Shown here: in pieces, positions 46,862 to 58,279 of the stretch
How the letters are laid out: each line of letters starts with the position of its first letter
Position numbering within the stretch: the stretch's first letter is position 1
Origin: Prinsepia uniflora
Lineage: Eukaryota; Streptophyta; Magnoliopsida; Rosales; Rosaceae
Direction: 5' to 3'
Assembly (NCBI GenBank): GCA_032719365.1
Contig: CM064872.1
Coordinates: forward strand, 73,100,752-73,164,751
Length of the DNA: 64,000 nucleotides
Made by a program: the position numbers and the translations under genes
The notes under the pieces: generated by a model
What the model was told of the DNA's origin: nothing
Seen by the model: only the letters and a program-made list of their open reading frames with translations
Databases searched by the model: none

Positions 46862-49441
46862 TGACAGGACCCGCCCCGATCCCACAGGGACCACAAGGGG
46901 ACGTGCCCTGCTCCCGTCAGACACCCAATAATTCATACCAATTTTAGCCTCAAAAACATCAAATGCATAAATAACCAAATTAAAGTTATACATCAAATCC
47001 GAATTAAACAGATGTCAGACAAGGGATGAAATCCAAACGACAAGTTGCGAGCACGACTCTAACATAAACCTGCGGGTACACCACCCAACAGGGGTTCAGG
47101 TACGCAGAAGTGGATCTATGCCTCAGCCTCAGGTTCCTCCTCTACCTCATTAGCACGACCTAGAGGGGTTACCAAAACATTAAGGGTGAGTGGGCCGAAA
47201 CTCAAGTTTATAAAATCGTTTAGTAAGTAAAACATATAATTTACCCCTCCGTTTTCCAAAACATGCATGCAGCCGAATTTAAAACCATCAATCATATAAT
47301 ATAAACCATAAGGCATATAGTAAAACAGTAAACATAATTTTAGCCACTGCACTATACACTCCAATCCCAACATCCCTGATGTCTAACGTCCCTGACGTCC
47401 AATAAGGCCACAATCACAAGGCTACGCGTGCCACTCGGGTCTCAATTCCGAGTTCAATCCCCGAACCCTGTTCGGTTACAGCATCCCCGATGCTTTAGCG
47501 TCATAGACGCTGGACGTTTTAGACGTCCGTGACCACTCCGGGGTACCTCATCCGGAGGAGACAGTATCATATGGAAGGATCTATACAGTGCAGTACCAAA
47601 TACATTTTATTGATATCCACATGCAAAACATATGAGTATACATAGGTAAAATCTGGACCGATCGTTACGTTTCATCAGACGGGTCTCATGCCCAAATACT
47701 GTGAAACGTGCCATAACCGAAATTTCAATATCATCAAAACCATATCTTGATTCTAGCATGTGAACATATAAGTAAATCAGAAAACATTTAAGCATGCAAG
47801 GGTTTAATGAAATCGGGCCCACCCACAGTACGATCCCGCGATGAACCTGCGCGTACGAACTTGTACCGGGATTATCGTACAATTCCTGTCAGTCCAAATC
47901 ACATGTAAGGGTCACTACAAGTCTTAAACATTTAACCACAAAGTCCAAAATAGAAACCGGCTCGGGGAAGCCGTCCAGCACGTTTCCCGAGGCAACCGGC
48001 CCTAAACTGACCCATCAAAACTATCTCAGATCAACATGGTTAATTCACCAAAAATGTTCAGAATGATGAGAGGAACAAAATTCATGTTGATCGTGATCGG
48101 AGATAAGGTCCAACGCGCCATCACGCGCCGCCCAAAGTGGCTGCGCGTGAAAGTCACGCGCCTGACACTGTAGCTACAGTGTCACCACCTTCACCCGTTT
48201 GTCTGTAATACGGGCCTGCCACCCGCGGCTTGACCCGGTTGAATACCCATCAATTCATACTCGATTTCAATCCAATTTGATCCTAACATGTTCATTAACT
48301 ATCTAATTTAGGTTCTGAGTCAACAATTAACCTCACTGGTCCCTTAAATGGACCCTCGACCTATGATCAACCAAACGGGTCAATCACCAGAACTCCCTGG
48401 TTTCAAACCCATTGTCCAATTAACTTCACAGGAAGTATAATAGGATCAAAACGAACCAAAATGAACAATCAATTGTGTCGGAAAGTACCTGAAGGTAGTC
48501 GTCCCAAGCTCTGCGATTTCCCTGAAAACAGCAGTCACCGTCCCAGCTCACCCGTGGCTGATGACCTTCGATTTCGATGTGGTTGAGTTCCAAACACTCC
48601 CAGAAAACTAAACCAGGCCTTGGTTTGGTCCAACAGTCACCAGAAATCAAAACCCGATTTTCCCTCCAATTTTGCCCGAAATGGTTTCTCTGGTTTTCTT
48701 CATCAATTCTCAGTTTTCTTAATGGCAGAGTGATGCTCACACATGTTCTAATCAGTTTTAAATAACCTCAGCTGTCCCAGAGGCTCGTGGAAGTCCAATT
48801 TGTCCACTGAAAATTGTTCCCCGAAAAGCTTCGAATCACAATATTCAATTCGACCGTGCAGGCTGGACGGTTCAGGCCACGTTCAAAAGCAAAAGACAGC
48901 CCAGACTTTCCAGCACATATTAGCATAATCAATTGTACACTGAACCACCGCACATGGTGGTGCCGCCCATGTCCCCCGCGGTTTGCTACAGTAACCAGGG
49001 CGAAATGTCCAAAATGCCCCTGGTTCAAATAATTACCAAACTGCCCCTCACTTCCTAGACCCGTAACTCAGCCATACGAAGTCCGATTTCGGCGTGCCGC
49101 CTGTCTACCGACTCAGGATATAGAGACCTACCTAACGGTCCTCGATTCATGTGAAAATTAGTTTCCAAACGAAAAGTCAACATTTTCGTCCGTGAAGTCC
49201 AACTTACGGTAATGCCCCTGAACTTCCGATAGTCATAACTTTTACCCAGATCGTCCGAATTGGACGTGCCACCTGTCTATGGACTCGTGACGTCCCGAAC
49301 TACGTCACGATCACTAGTCAAAGTCCATTTGACCCACTAATAAGAAAGTCCACAATTTGGCCATACCATTCACAAGGGTAAAAACGTCAATTCAAATATT
49401 AAATTACAATATTAAAATCCTCGAATTTCCGGGGTGTTACA
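46862..49441 (-). repeat. Element B 5' LTR (2580 bp)
   Basis: TGTAACACCCCGG at 49441 to GGGTCCTGTCA at 46862. Nearly identical to the 3' LTR apart from the two deletions there and scattered substitutions. Carries two copies of the U3-end module (about 49095 and 49265). It lacks the 26-bp palindrome and the dense TGACGTCA array of the other subfamilies. Confidence 0.93.
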
Positions 49442-49446
49442 CTCCA

Positions 49447-49744
49447 GGTTGTGCTACTGAGGTAGAGGAGGATCCTGAGGCTGAGGCATAGATCTACTTC
49501 TGCGTACCTGAACCCCTATTGGGTGGGCTACCCGCAGGTTTATTTTAGAGTCGTGCTCGCAACTTGTAATTTTGGATTTCATCCCTTGTCTGACATCTGT
49601 TTAATTCGGATTTGATGTATAACTTTAATTTGGTTGTTTATGCATTTGATGTTTTGAGGTTAAAATTGGTATGAATTATGGGTGTCAGACGGGAGCAGGG
49701 CACGTCCCCTTGTGGTCCCTGTGGGATCGGGGCGGGTCCTGTCA
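49447..49744 (+). repeat. Element A 5' LTR, downstream part
   Basis: Resumes at GGTTGTGCTACTGAGG after the CTCCA duplication and ends GGGCGGGTCCTGTCA at 49744. It matches 56745-57041 in the intact 3' LTR, which shows no insertion there. Confidence 0.92.
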
Positions 49745-49747
49745 GCT

Positions 49748-49759
49748 TGGTATCAGAGC
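49748..49759 (+). other. Element A primer-binding site (tRNA-iMet)
   Basis: TGGTATCAGAGC 3 bp after the 5' LTR. Complementary to initiator-methionine tRNA. Confidence 0.9.
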
Positions 49760-49857
49760 ACTAGGTTGTGGTCAGCATGCTAGACTAGCGATTAGTACTA
49801 GTTACTTTTTGAGTTTAAGGATAATGTTAACTGATCTATGCCTCTTGACAGTTGGTT

Positions 49858-52800
49858 ATGCCTCCAAGGAGGATTCCTCATACACGAACTGACGAGGATC
49901 TGGAAAAGGAAATGGAATGCGCAAGCATTGAGCGGGCTCAGCGTTTGGGAGCCACACCTTTCAGCGGGGGAGCAAACCCCGAAGATGCCCATGATTAGAT
50001 CACCAAATGGGAAAGGATCTTCACGGTAATGCACTGCCCTCCGGGCGAACGGGTAACTTTGGCGGTCTTCTTGCTGGAAGGAGGAGCCTACCAGTGGTGG
50101 TACGGCCTTGAAATTTCTGGGTGGTCTGTCCATACCACTACTTGGGAACTTTTCCGTTCCCGATTTCTGGACCAGTACTACCCGCGATCGTTTCGCGCGG
50201 CACGGGAGGCTGAGTTCCTGCGGCTGGAGCAGGGAGATATGTCCGTTGTGGACTACGAGCAGACTTTTGGGAAACTTTCCCGGTTTGCTGCATCATTTGT
50301 GAGCACGGAGGAGGACAAGTGCCAAAGGTTTGAGCTTGGACTCCGAGGGGAGATCCGGGCAAGTGTGACTGCTGCTACTCATGCTTCACTGAGAGATATG
50401 GTCAACGCTGCGGTGCGTGTCGAGGCCAGTCTGGCGGCACACCAGACACGACAGCCTTCGAGTGAGGGGCGACGTCAGGATCGCCCACATCGTGGGCCAT
50501 CATGCCAGAAGAACAACAAGGGAGAAGGCTACAGGGGAGCACCCTCATCCTTCAAGGGTCGTGGCTGGTCAGGTCGACGCGGAGGCACTCAGGGCAGAGG
50601 ATCAGGATACAACTCTGAGCAGCGTTCATCATGGAGCGGTGCTTCTGGTGGGCATTCGGACAGGCCAAGGCCGGTAATCTGTTTTGCTTGCGGTGAAGAG
50701 GGCCACTATGCCTGTGATTGCCCGCATTTGCCCAAGAACAACGACGATGGGGGCTCTAGTGTGGTGCAGAGCACGGCTTCCCACACTAATGGCGGTCGTG
50801 GTCAGGGAGGTGACCGTGGTGCTGGGCGTGGCGCGCGTGGGCGCGGACGGAATAGAGGGCCAAGGGCCCAAGTGTTTGCAATGACCCAGCAGCAGGTGAG
50901 GACTGCCCCAAGCGTGGTTACAGGTACACTACATATCTTAAACCTTCTTGTACGTGTATTGATGGATGTGGGGGCTAACATTCTTTTATTTCGAGGAGTT
51001 GTGCTGGTATGCTTGATTGTGTGGTATCAGCTTTAGATTGTGAGATGGGTGTTGGCACCCCGATGGGCATCGTGTACCTTGTGAATCAGGTGATTCGGAG
51101 GTGCCCGGTAAGAATTGAGGATGTGCATTTACCAGCAGACTTAATTATTCTGGATATCCACGACTTCGATATAATCCTAGGGATGGATTGGCTATCGAAG
51201 CATGGATCGCTCATCGATTGCTGTAGCAAGCAAGTGATTCTGCGGAGCCCGGGTTTGCTGGAGGTTATCTTTCAGGGGGAACGTGATGGTTCGCCTCCTG
51301 AAGTGATTTCTTCACTTACTGCTACCGAACTTCTACGGAATGGATGCCAAGCTTATCTGGCGCATGTCGTGTCGGAGCAGGTCGATACTCCGAGTATCGA
51401 CGAGATACCGGTGGTACGTGAGTTTCTGGATATATTCCCGGAAGACTTACCTGGATTACCGCCATCGCGGGAGATCGAGTTTACTATTTAACTACTCCCT
51501 GGTACCCGACCTATATCCCAGGCACCATACCGGATGGCGCCGACCGAGTTACGAGAACTCAAGACTCAATTGCAGGAGTTGGTGGATTTGGGATATGTCC
51601 GACCGAGTACTTCACCGTGGGGAGCACCGGTATTGTTCGTGAAGAAGAAGGAGGGAAGTCTCCGTTTGTGTATTAACTATCGACAACTCAACAAGGTGAC
51701 ACTGAGGAACCAGTATCCTCTACCCAGGATCGATGACCTTTTTGACCAGTTGCGGGGAGCTCAGTGCTTCTCGAAGATTGATTTGCAGTCTGGGTATCAC
51801 CAACTGAGGATTTCGGAGGAGGATATTCTGAAAACTGCTTTTCAAACTCGTTACGGACACTACGAGTTCCTTGTTATGCCTTTTGGCTTGACGAATGCTC
51901 CAGCAGCATTCATGGATCTGATGAACCGGGTTTTTCGACCCTACTTGGATAAATTCGTGATTGTGTTCATCGATGATATTCTGGTGTACTCGAGGAGTGC
52001 CCGTGCACATGAGGAACATCTACGGTTGGTCTTAGAGATGCTGAGACAGAAACAGTTGTACGCCAAGCTGAGCAAGTGTCAGTTTTGGCTGAGCAGTATT
52101 GGTTTTCTGGGACACGTGATATCAATGGATGGGATTTGCGTGGATCCCCAGAAAACAGAAGCGGTGACTAACTGGGCTAGACCGACAACAGTGACTGAGG
52201 TGCGGAGTTTTGTCGGATTAGCAGGTTACTACCGAAGATTCGTGGAGGGTTTCTCCAAAATTGCTGCACCATTGACTCGTTTGACTCGGAAGGGAGTGAA
52301 GTTTATTTGGGACGAGCAGTACGATCGGAGTTTTCAGGAGTTGAAGGATCGATTGACCACTACACCTGTCCTTGCATTGCCGGATGACAGTGGAGAGTTC
52401 GTGGTCATCAGTGATGCATCACTACAAGGTTTGGGCTGCGTGTTGATGCAGACTGGCAAGGTTATCGCCTACGCATCCCGGCAGCTGAAGACTCATGAGT
52501 TGAACTACCCTACCCATGATTTGGAGTTGGCAGCGGTGGTTCATGCTCTAAAAATCTGGAGACATTACCTATTCGGCGCAACGTGCCAGATATACACCGA
52601 CCACCAGAGTCTTAAGTATTTATTCACTCAGAAGGAGCTTAACACGAGACAACGGGGATGGTTGGAGCTGCTGAAGGATTATGACTGTACGATCGAGTAC
52701 CATCCGGGTAAGGCCAATATGGTGGCGGATGCACTCAGTAGAAAATCAGCGGGATCAGTTGCACACCTGGGGATGGTGTATCTTCCTTTGCTGGTGGAAC

Positions 52801-54277
52801 TCTGGAAGGCGGGAGTTATTTTGGGTACGGATGAGCATGGAACGTTGTTGGCCAGCTTTCATGTACGACCAGTGCTGATTGATCGGATCATCGAAGCACA
52901 ACTTCAGGATCCGATACTCTGTATCTACAGAATTGAGGTCGATGCGGATGGGAGACAGGATTTTACCATCCGGGACGATGGAGCACTTGTGAAGTTGGGC
53001 CGTTTGTGTGTACCTGCAGTGGCAGAGTTACGGGCCGAGATTCTTGAGGAGGCTCATAGTTCGGCCTATGCTATGCATCCGGGAGGTACCAAGATGTACC
53101 GTACCCTCCGGAACCATTATTTCTGGCCAGGAATGAAGAAAGACATTGCGGAGTTCGTAAGCAAATGCTTAACCTGTCAGCAGGTTAAGGCGGAACGGCA
53201 GAGACCTTATGGGGCTATGCAGCCACTTCCGATTCCCGAGTGGAAGTGGGATCACATCACCATGGACTTCGTCTTTAAGTTACCAAGGACTCAGAGTGGA
53301 ATTGACGGAGTATGGGTGATCGTGGACCGGCTAACCAAGTCAGCCCATTTTCTGCCAGTTCAGGAGACTTATAAACCTAACCGACTGGCTCAGTTGTTTG
53401 TGAAGGAAATCATACGATTGCATGGTACGCCGGAATCGATCGTGTCCGATCGTGATTCGCGTTTCACTTCCAGGTTCTGGCGGAGTTTACAAGCTACTTT
53501 GGGAACAACCCTACATTTCAGTACTGTGTTCCATCCACAGACCGATGGGCAGTCTGAATGGACCACTCAGACCCTGGAGGACATGATGAGGTCCTTTGTG
53601 CTACAGTTTCAGGACTTATGGGATACTCATTTGCCATTGATGAAATTCGCTTACAACAACAGCTATCAGGCAAGCATCGGGATGGCCAGTGCAGGACACC
53701 TATCTGCTGGATGGAGATAGGAGAGCGAGCGGCTGTAGGGCCGGAATTGATGGACTTAACCTTGGAAACTATTCTAATTATCAAGGAGAGATTGAAGGCG
53801 GCGCATGATCGCCAAAAGAGTTATGCCGATCGACGGATTCGAGACTTGGAATTTGAGGTGGGAGAATTCGTCTTCCTGAAGTTATCTTCGTGGAAAGGGA
53901 TTATCCGTTTTGGTCGACGGGGGAAGCTGAGTCCGCGTTTTATCGGACCTTATGAGATCGTGGAAAGGATTGGGAGAGTTGCATACAGATTGGCACTACC
54001 TCCAGAACTATCGAGAGTTCACGATGTTTTCCACATATCAATGCTACGAAAGTACGTATATGATGCTTCGCATGTACTAGGGGAACAACCTTTCGAACTA
54101 CGAAAGGATTTGAGCTTCGAAGAACAACCAGTACAGATCTTGGATCGGAAGAACAAGGTACTACGTCGGAAGACGATTCCTCTCGTGAAGATTCTCTGGA
54201 GAAACCAGAATGTGGAAGAAGCCACACGGGAGCCTGAGGCTCAGATGCGAGAACAATTTCCTCATTTGTTTCTTTGA
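49858..54277 (+). pseudogene. Element A gag-pol polyprotein, broken
   Basis: Gag starts MPPRRIPHTRTDED at 49858. Order: gag with the SIERAQRLGA motif, CCHC knuckle CFACGEEGHYACDC (50680-50721), protease, RT (VFIDDILVYS near 51970), RNase H (ISDASLQGLG), integrase (HPGGTKMYRTL, CLTCQQVK, MDFVFKLP, SDRDSRFTS) and chromodomain-type tail (ILDRKNKVLRRKTIPLVKIL, intact here unlike in B). Lesions: TAG at 49996-49998 for Trp; protease motif changed to MDVGAN with a one-base loss near 50977; TAA at 51489-51491 for Glu; 25-bp deletion at 53686/53687 that shifts the frame after integrase. The true stop is at 54275-54277. The four lesions rule out an autonomous product. Confidence 0.95.
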
Positions 54278-54298
54278 AATTTCGGGACGAAATTTCTT

Positions 54299-54311
54299 AA
54301 GGGGGGAAGGT
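54299..54311 (+). other. Element A polypurine tract
   Basis: AAGGGGGGAAGG just before the 3' LTR start at 54312. It primes plus-strand synthesis in this element type. Confidence 0.85.
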
Positions 54312-57041
54312 TGTAACACCCCGGAAATTCGAGGATCTTAATATTGTAATTTAATGTATGAATTGACGTTTTTACCCTTGTTGATGGTATGGCCAATTGT
54401 TGACTTTTTGATTGGTGGGTCCAATGGACTTTGACCAATGACCGTGACGTAGTTCGGGACGTCACGAGTCCATAGCCAGGTGGTACGTCCAATTCGGACG
54501 ATCAGGGAAAAAGTTATGGCTATCGAAAGTCCAGGGGCATTACCGTAATTTGGACGTTTGGTGTGAAAATGTTGATTTTTCGTTTGGCAACTAATTTTCA
54601 CATGACTCAAGGACCGTTAGGTAGGTCTCGACATCCTAAGTCCGTAGACAGGCGGCACGCCGAAATCGGACTTCGTACGAGGAAGTTATGGCCACAGAAG
54701 TAAACGCGATTAACCGAACTAACCGAGAACCGGATTAAAATAATATTATAATAATAGGATCTGATTACTTTAATCAAATCAATCTGGACCCTTGGATGAG
54801 TGACAAGTGTCACTCATCCCCTACATTCCCTAAAACAAGGATCTGTGTTGGCCAATAGATTAATTTATTATTTTATTTCCTCAAATCCTCACCATTGGTC
54901 CTAAAGTCAGATTTAATCCTGGCCCTTGATTTCATATGCCTATTCTGTTTTAAACCCATGAGACCATACACTTACATTTTCATTCTCTCAAACCATTTAA
55001 CACGGTTACCTCTTGGAACAAACTCACTAGCACCTCACCACTCAACTTCACACACCCGACAACACTAGGCAGCCAACAGCCACCCCCAGACACCGGCCAC
55101 CACCCCACAGCCACCCTGCACGGCCGGGATTCTCCCAGACCCGAGAAAAAACCCGAACAACCCAAACCATCCAACCATCAAAACCTTCACACCTGGATTC
55201 GAACCAACGTACGGTTGGGTTCACTGTGACGGCAGGATGATCCAGAACTGGACTGGACGACATACAGCGGCGACACGGAAGCGGTAAGTCGAAAAACCCG
55301 AGAGACCCGATTTTCTTCCCTGCTTCGAAACGTCCGTTTTTTACGTTGAATTTTTTTGGTTGCTTTTAAGACACACTTAGGGGACCTAGACGACCAGTTT
55401 GAACCAAGGACCGTGGCTGGAAACTCGACGACTCGCCGGAGAAGATAACCAGAACCGGCAGCCAACCTTCCTGTCGATTTTCAGGTAGTTTCTTCGACCT
55501 AAAACCTAGTTTTATTTGCACAGAACCATAGATGAGGTAGAGACGAGTCCATAGGAACAAATTTCACCATAAATGGTGATCGGGTTGAGGAGAACTGATC
55601 GGGTTGAACCGTGGGTCTACGGTGACCCGGTTACTGTAGCTGATGACGTCAGCTGTGACGTCATGATGATGTCATCATGTCAGAAATCAGTTAGACCAGG
55701 GACCGATGGACTGCTGTCACGTGTCCTCTGACACTATCAGTGATGACGTCAGCAGTACTGTAGCACTGTTGACCAGAGGGTTGACCAGGCGCGTGTGAAC
55801 AGTACTTTTGGTGGGACCACCACCATTCTTTAGGTTTCAACGATCCGGATCCAATGGCGGTGGTTTCGGGTCGATCGGAGATCATTATGTTGGTCAAAAC
55901 GAGGTTTATTGCCTTAGGAAGCGCGTTCGGGCGGCTTTTTCGGGCCGGTTTCAGTCTAAGGTTTCATGGTTAAATGTTAGGGGTTTGTATTGACCTTCAC
56001 GTATACTTTGGACATGACAGGGATTGTACAGTTGTACCAGAACGAGGGTATACGTTCGGTTTTCAGCAGGATTGTACTGTGAGTGGGCCGTTTTCTTAAA
56101 CCCTTGCGTGCATAAATGTTTTCTGGTTTATTATACATATTCACATGCTTAAAAACAAATAATGGTTTTGATGATATGGAAATTATGGTTATGGCACGTT
56201 TCACGGTATTTGGGCTTGAGACCCGTCTGATGAAACTTAAAGATTGGTTGGATTTTATCTATGTATATATATATATGCTTTGCATGTGGATATCAATAAA
56301 ATGTATTTGGTACTGCACTGTATAGATCCATTCTTATGTTACTGTCTCCTCCGGATGAGGTACCCCGGAGTGGTCACGGATGTCTAGAACGTCCAGCGTC
56401 TATGACGCTAAGCATCGGGGATGTTGTACCCGAACGGGGTTCAGGGATTGAACTCGGAATTGAGACCCGAGTGGCATGCGTAGCCTTGTGAGTGTGACCT
56501 TATTAGACGTCAGGGACGTCAGACATCGGGGATGTCGGGATTGGAGTGTATAGTGCAGTGGCTAAAATTATGTTTATGGTTTTAATTATATGCCTTATGG
56601 TTCGTATTATACGATTGATGGTTTAAAATTCTGATGCATGCATGTTTGGAAAACGGAGGGGTAAAGTATATATTTACTTACTAAACGATTTTATAAACTT
56701 GAGTTTCGGTCCACTCACCCTTAATGTTTTGGTAACCCCTCCAGGTTGTGCTACTGAGGTAGAGGAGGATCCTGAGGCTGAGGCATAGATCTACTTCTGC
56801 GTACCTGAACCCCTGTTGGGTGGGTTACCCGCAGGTTTATTTTAGAGTCGTGCTCGCAACTTGTAATTTTGGATTTCATCCCTTGTCTGACATCTGTTTA
56901 ATTCGGATTTGATGTATAACTTTAATTTGGTTGTTTATGCATTTGATGTTATGAGGTTAAAATTGGTATGAATTATGGGTGTCAGACGGGAGCAGGGCAC
57001 GTCCCCTTGTGATCCATGTGGGATCGGGGCGGGTTTTGTCA
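54312..57041 (+). repeat. Element A 3' LTR (2730 bp)
   Basis: TGTAACACCCCGG to GGGCGGGTTTTGTCA, followed by TATAC. Carries the 26-bp palindrome with perfect arms (54794-54819), two U3-end modules and three TGACGTCA sites (55640-55755). It is uninterrupted and serves as the reference for the B insertion site in the 5' LTR. Confidence 0.93.
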
Positions 57042-58279
57042 TATACTAAGGATAAATTTTTATGCCTATGATAATTATTGCTAAAACATTTTAATTTATA
57101 TGTTTTATACAAGAATAATGTTACGGGGTACCACTTACTTTCCTATTTTTTGTATCCTACTAAATGTGCTGTTTGTTGTTGTAACACCCCCGAATTCTTA
57201 ATATAATGTAAAATTGGAAATTTAATGTAAAATGACTATTTTGCCTCAATCAGGGAAAATATTGACTTTTGACCTGGGATACTATTTGGACTTTGACCAA
57301 AGCCCGTTACGTAGATCAAGGCGTCACGAGTCCGTAGACAGACGACACTCGAACTCGGACGTCCGACGAAAAAATTATGGGTCACAGAAGAAATCAGGTA
57401 CTATTCATATTTTTCGAGAACGTGTACAGTTGGTTGACTTTAATTGGTTCAAAAAATCCAACTTGTACCAATGGATTAGTGACAAGTGTCACTCATTCCA
57501 TTAACCCATTAACCCATATTCATGCACCTATTTTCATCTCATTCTCTTTGTTACCCGAAACCCACACAAACAACCCACACAACCCCCATACTTCATCCTC
57601 TGTGTTGCTTGAGAGAGTAAGAGTGAAAGAGAGGCTGAGAGACAATGGAGAGGACGGCTGAGCACGGTAGAGAGGCTGAGGAACCACGGTCTAAGTAAAA
57701 CCTGAAACCCGGTTTGGGTTCAAATTTCGAAATCCATTAAGAGGGTTTGTTGGACGGTTTTAATGTTCAAACGTGATTCCTAGGGATTATAGAAATCCAT
57801 AGGGACCAAAACCGTGAAGGAAGGTGGCTGGAATCGACTTGGAGTTGGATTGGAAATTCAACCGAAAATCATCAAGCTCGAACAGGTAATTTTAGGCCTT
57901 ATTTGATGTTTTTGAGTCCATAGGTCCCTTTTTTGGGATCATTGCGAGCATAATGGAATAAAAATAGGGTGAAATGATTGAGGAATAAAAGAGATATGGT
58001 CGGGTCTGGGTCGTGGGTCAAACGACCCGTTACAGAGAAATGGGTCGACTCGGCCAGAGGTGGAGGATGATGACATGGCAGTCCACATCATCATCTTGTC
58101 AGACTTTCCAGTCCACGTGGCAAATCAGGTGATGTCACGTGGCAGGCTGTTAGGCCCTGTTAGCAGCTGACGTGTCAGGTCCACGTCAGCATGTCAAACC
58201 ATGTGGACTAATAGAGTGGTGCCACATAGCAACCTGTCAGGGAGGGTCAGAGTGACGTGGAAAGTGACGTGGCAGTCCA

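Larger units (their letters stand above)
39755..49441 (-). mobile_element. Ty3/Gypsy element B (Tekay/Del-type), inserted in element A
   Basis: Complete-structure minus-strand element of 9687 bp with perfect target duplication CTCCA (39750-39754, 49442-49446). Both LTRs, a tRNA-iMet primer site, a polypurine tract and the full gag-pol order are present. Its LTR is of a different subfamily from A, but the internal coding region is closely similar, so the two interiors form a large inverted repeat. Several stops and frameshifts make it non-autonomous. Confidence 0.95.
37268..57041 (+). mobile_element. Ty3/Gypsy element A (Tekay/Del-type chromovirus), host of B
   Basis: Plus-strand element with perfect 5-bp target duplication TATAC (37263-37267, 57042-57046). 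5' LTR 37268-39754 plus 49447-49744, primer-binding site 49748, gag-pol 49858-54277, polypurine tract 54299, 3' LTR 54312-57041. Element B occupies 39755-49441 inside its 5' LTR. Without B the element is about 10.1 kb. LTR lengths are 2785 and 2730 bp. The C-terminal chromodomain-type tail and long LTRs fit the Tekay/Del clade. Confidence 0.93.
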
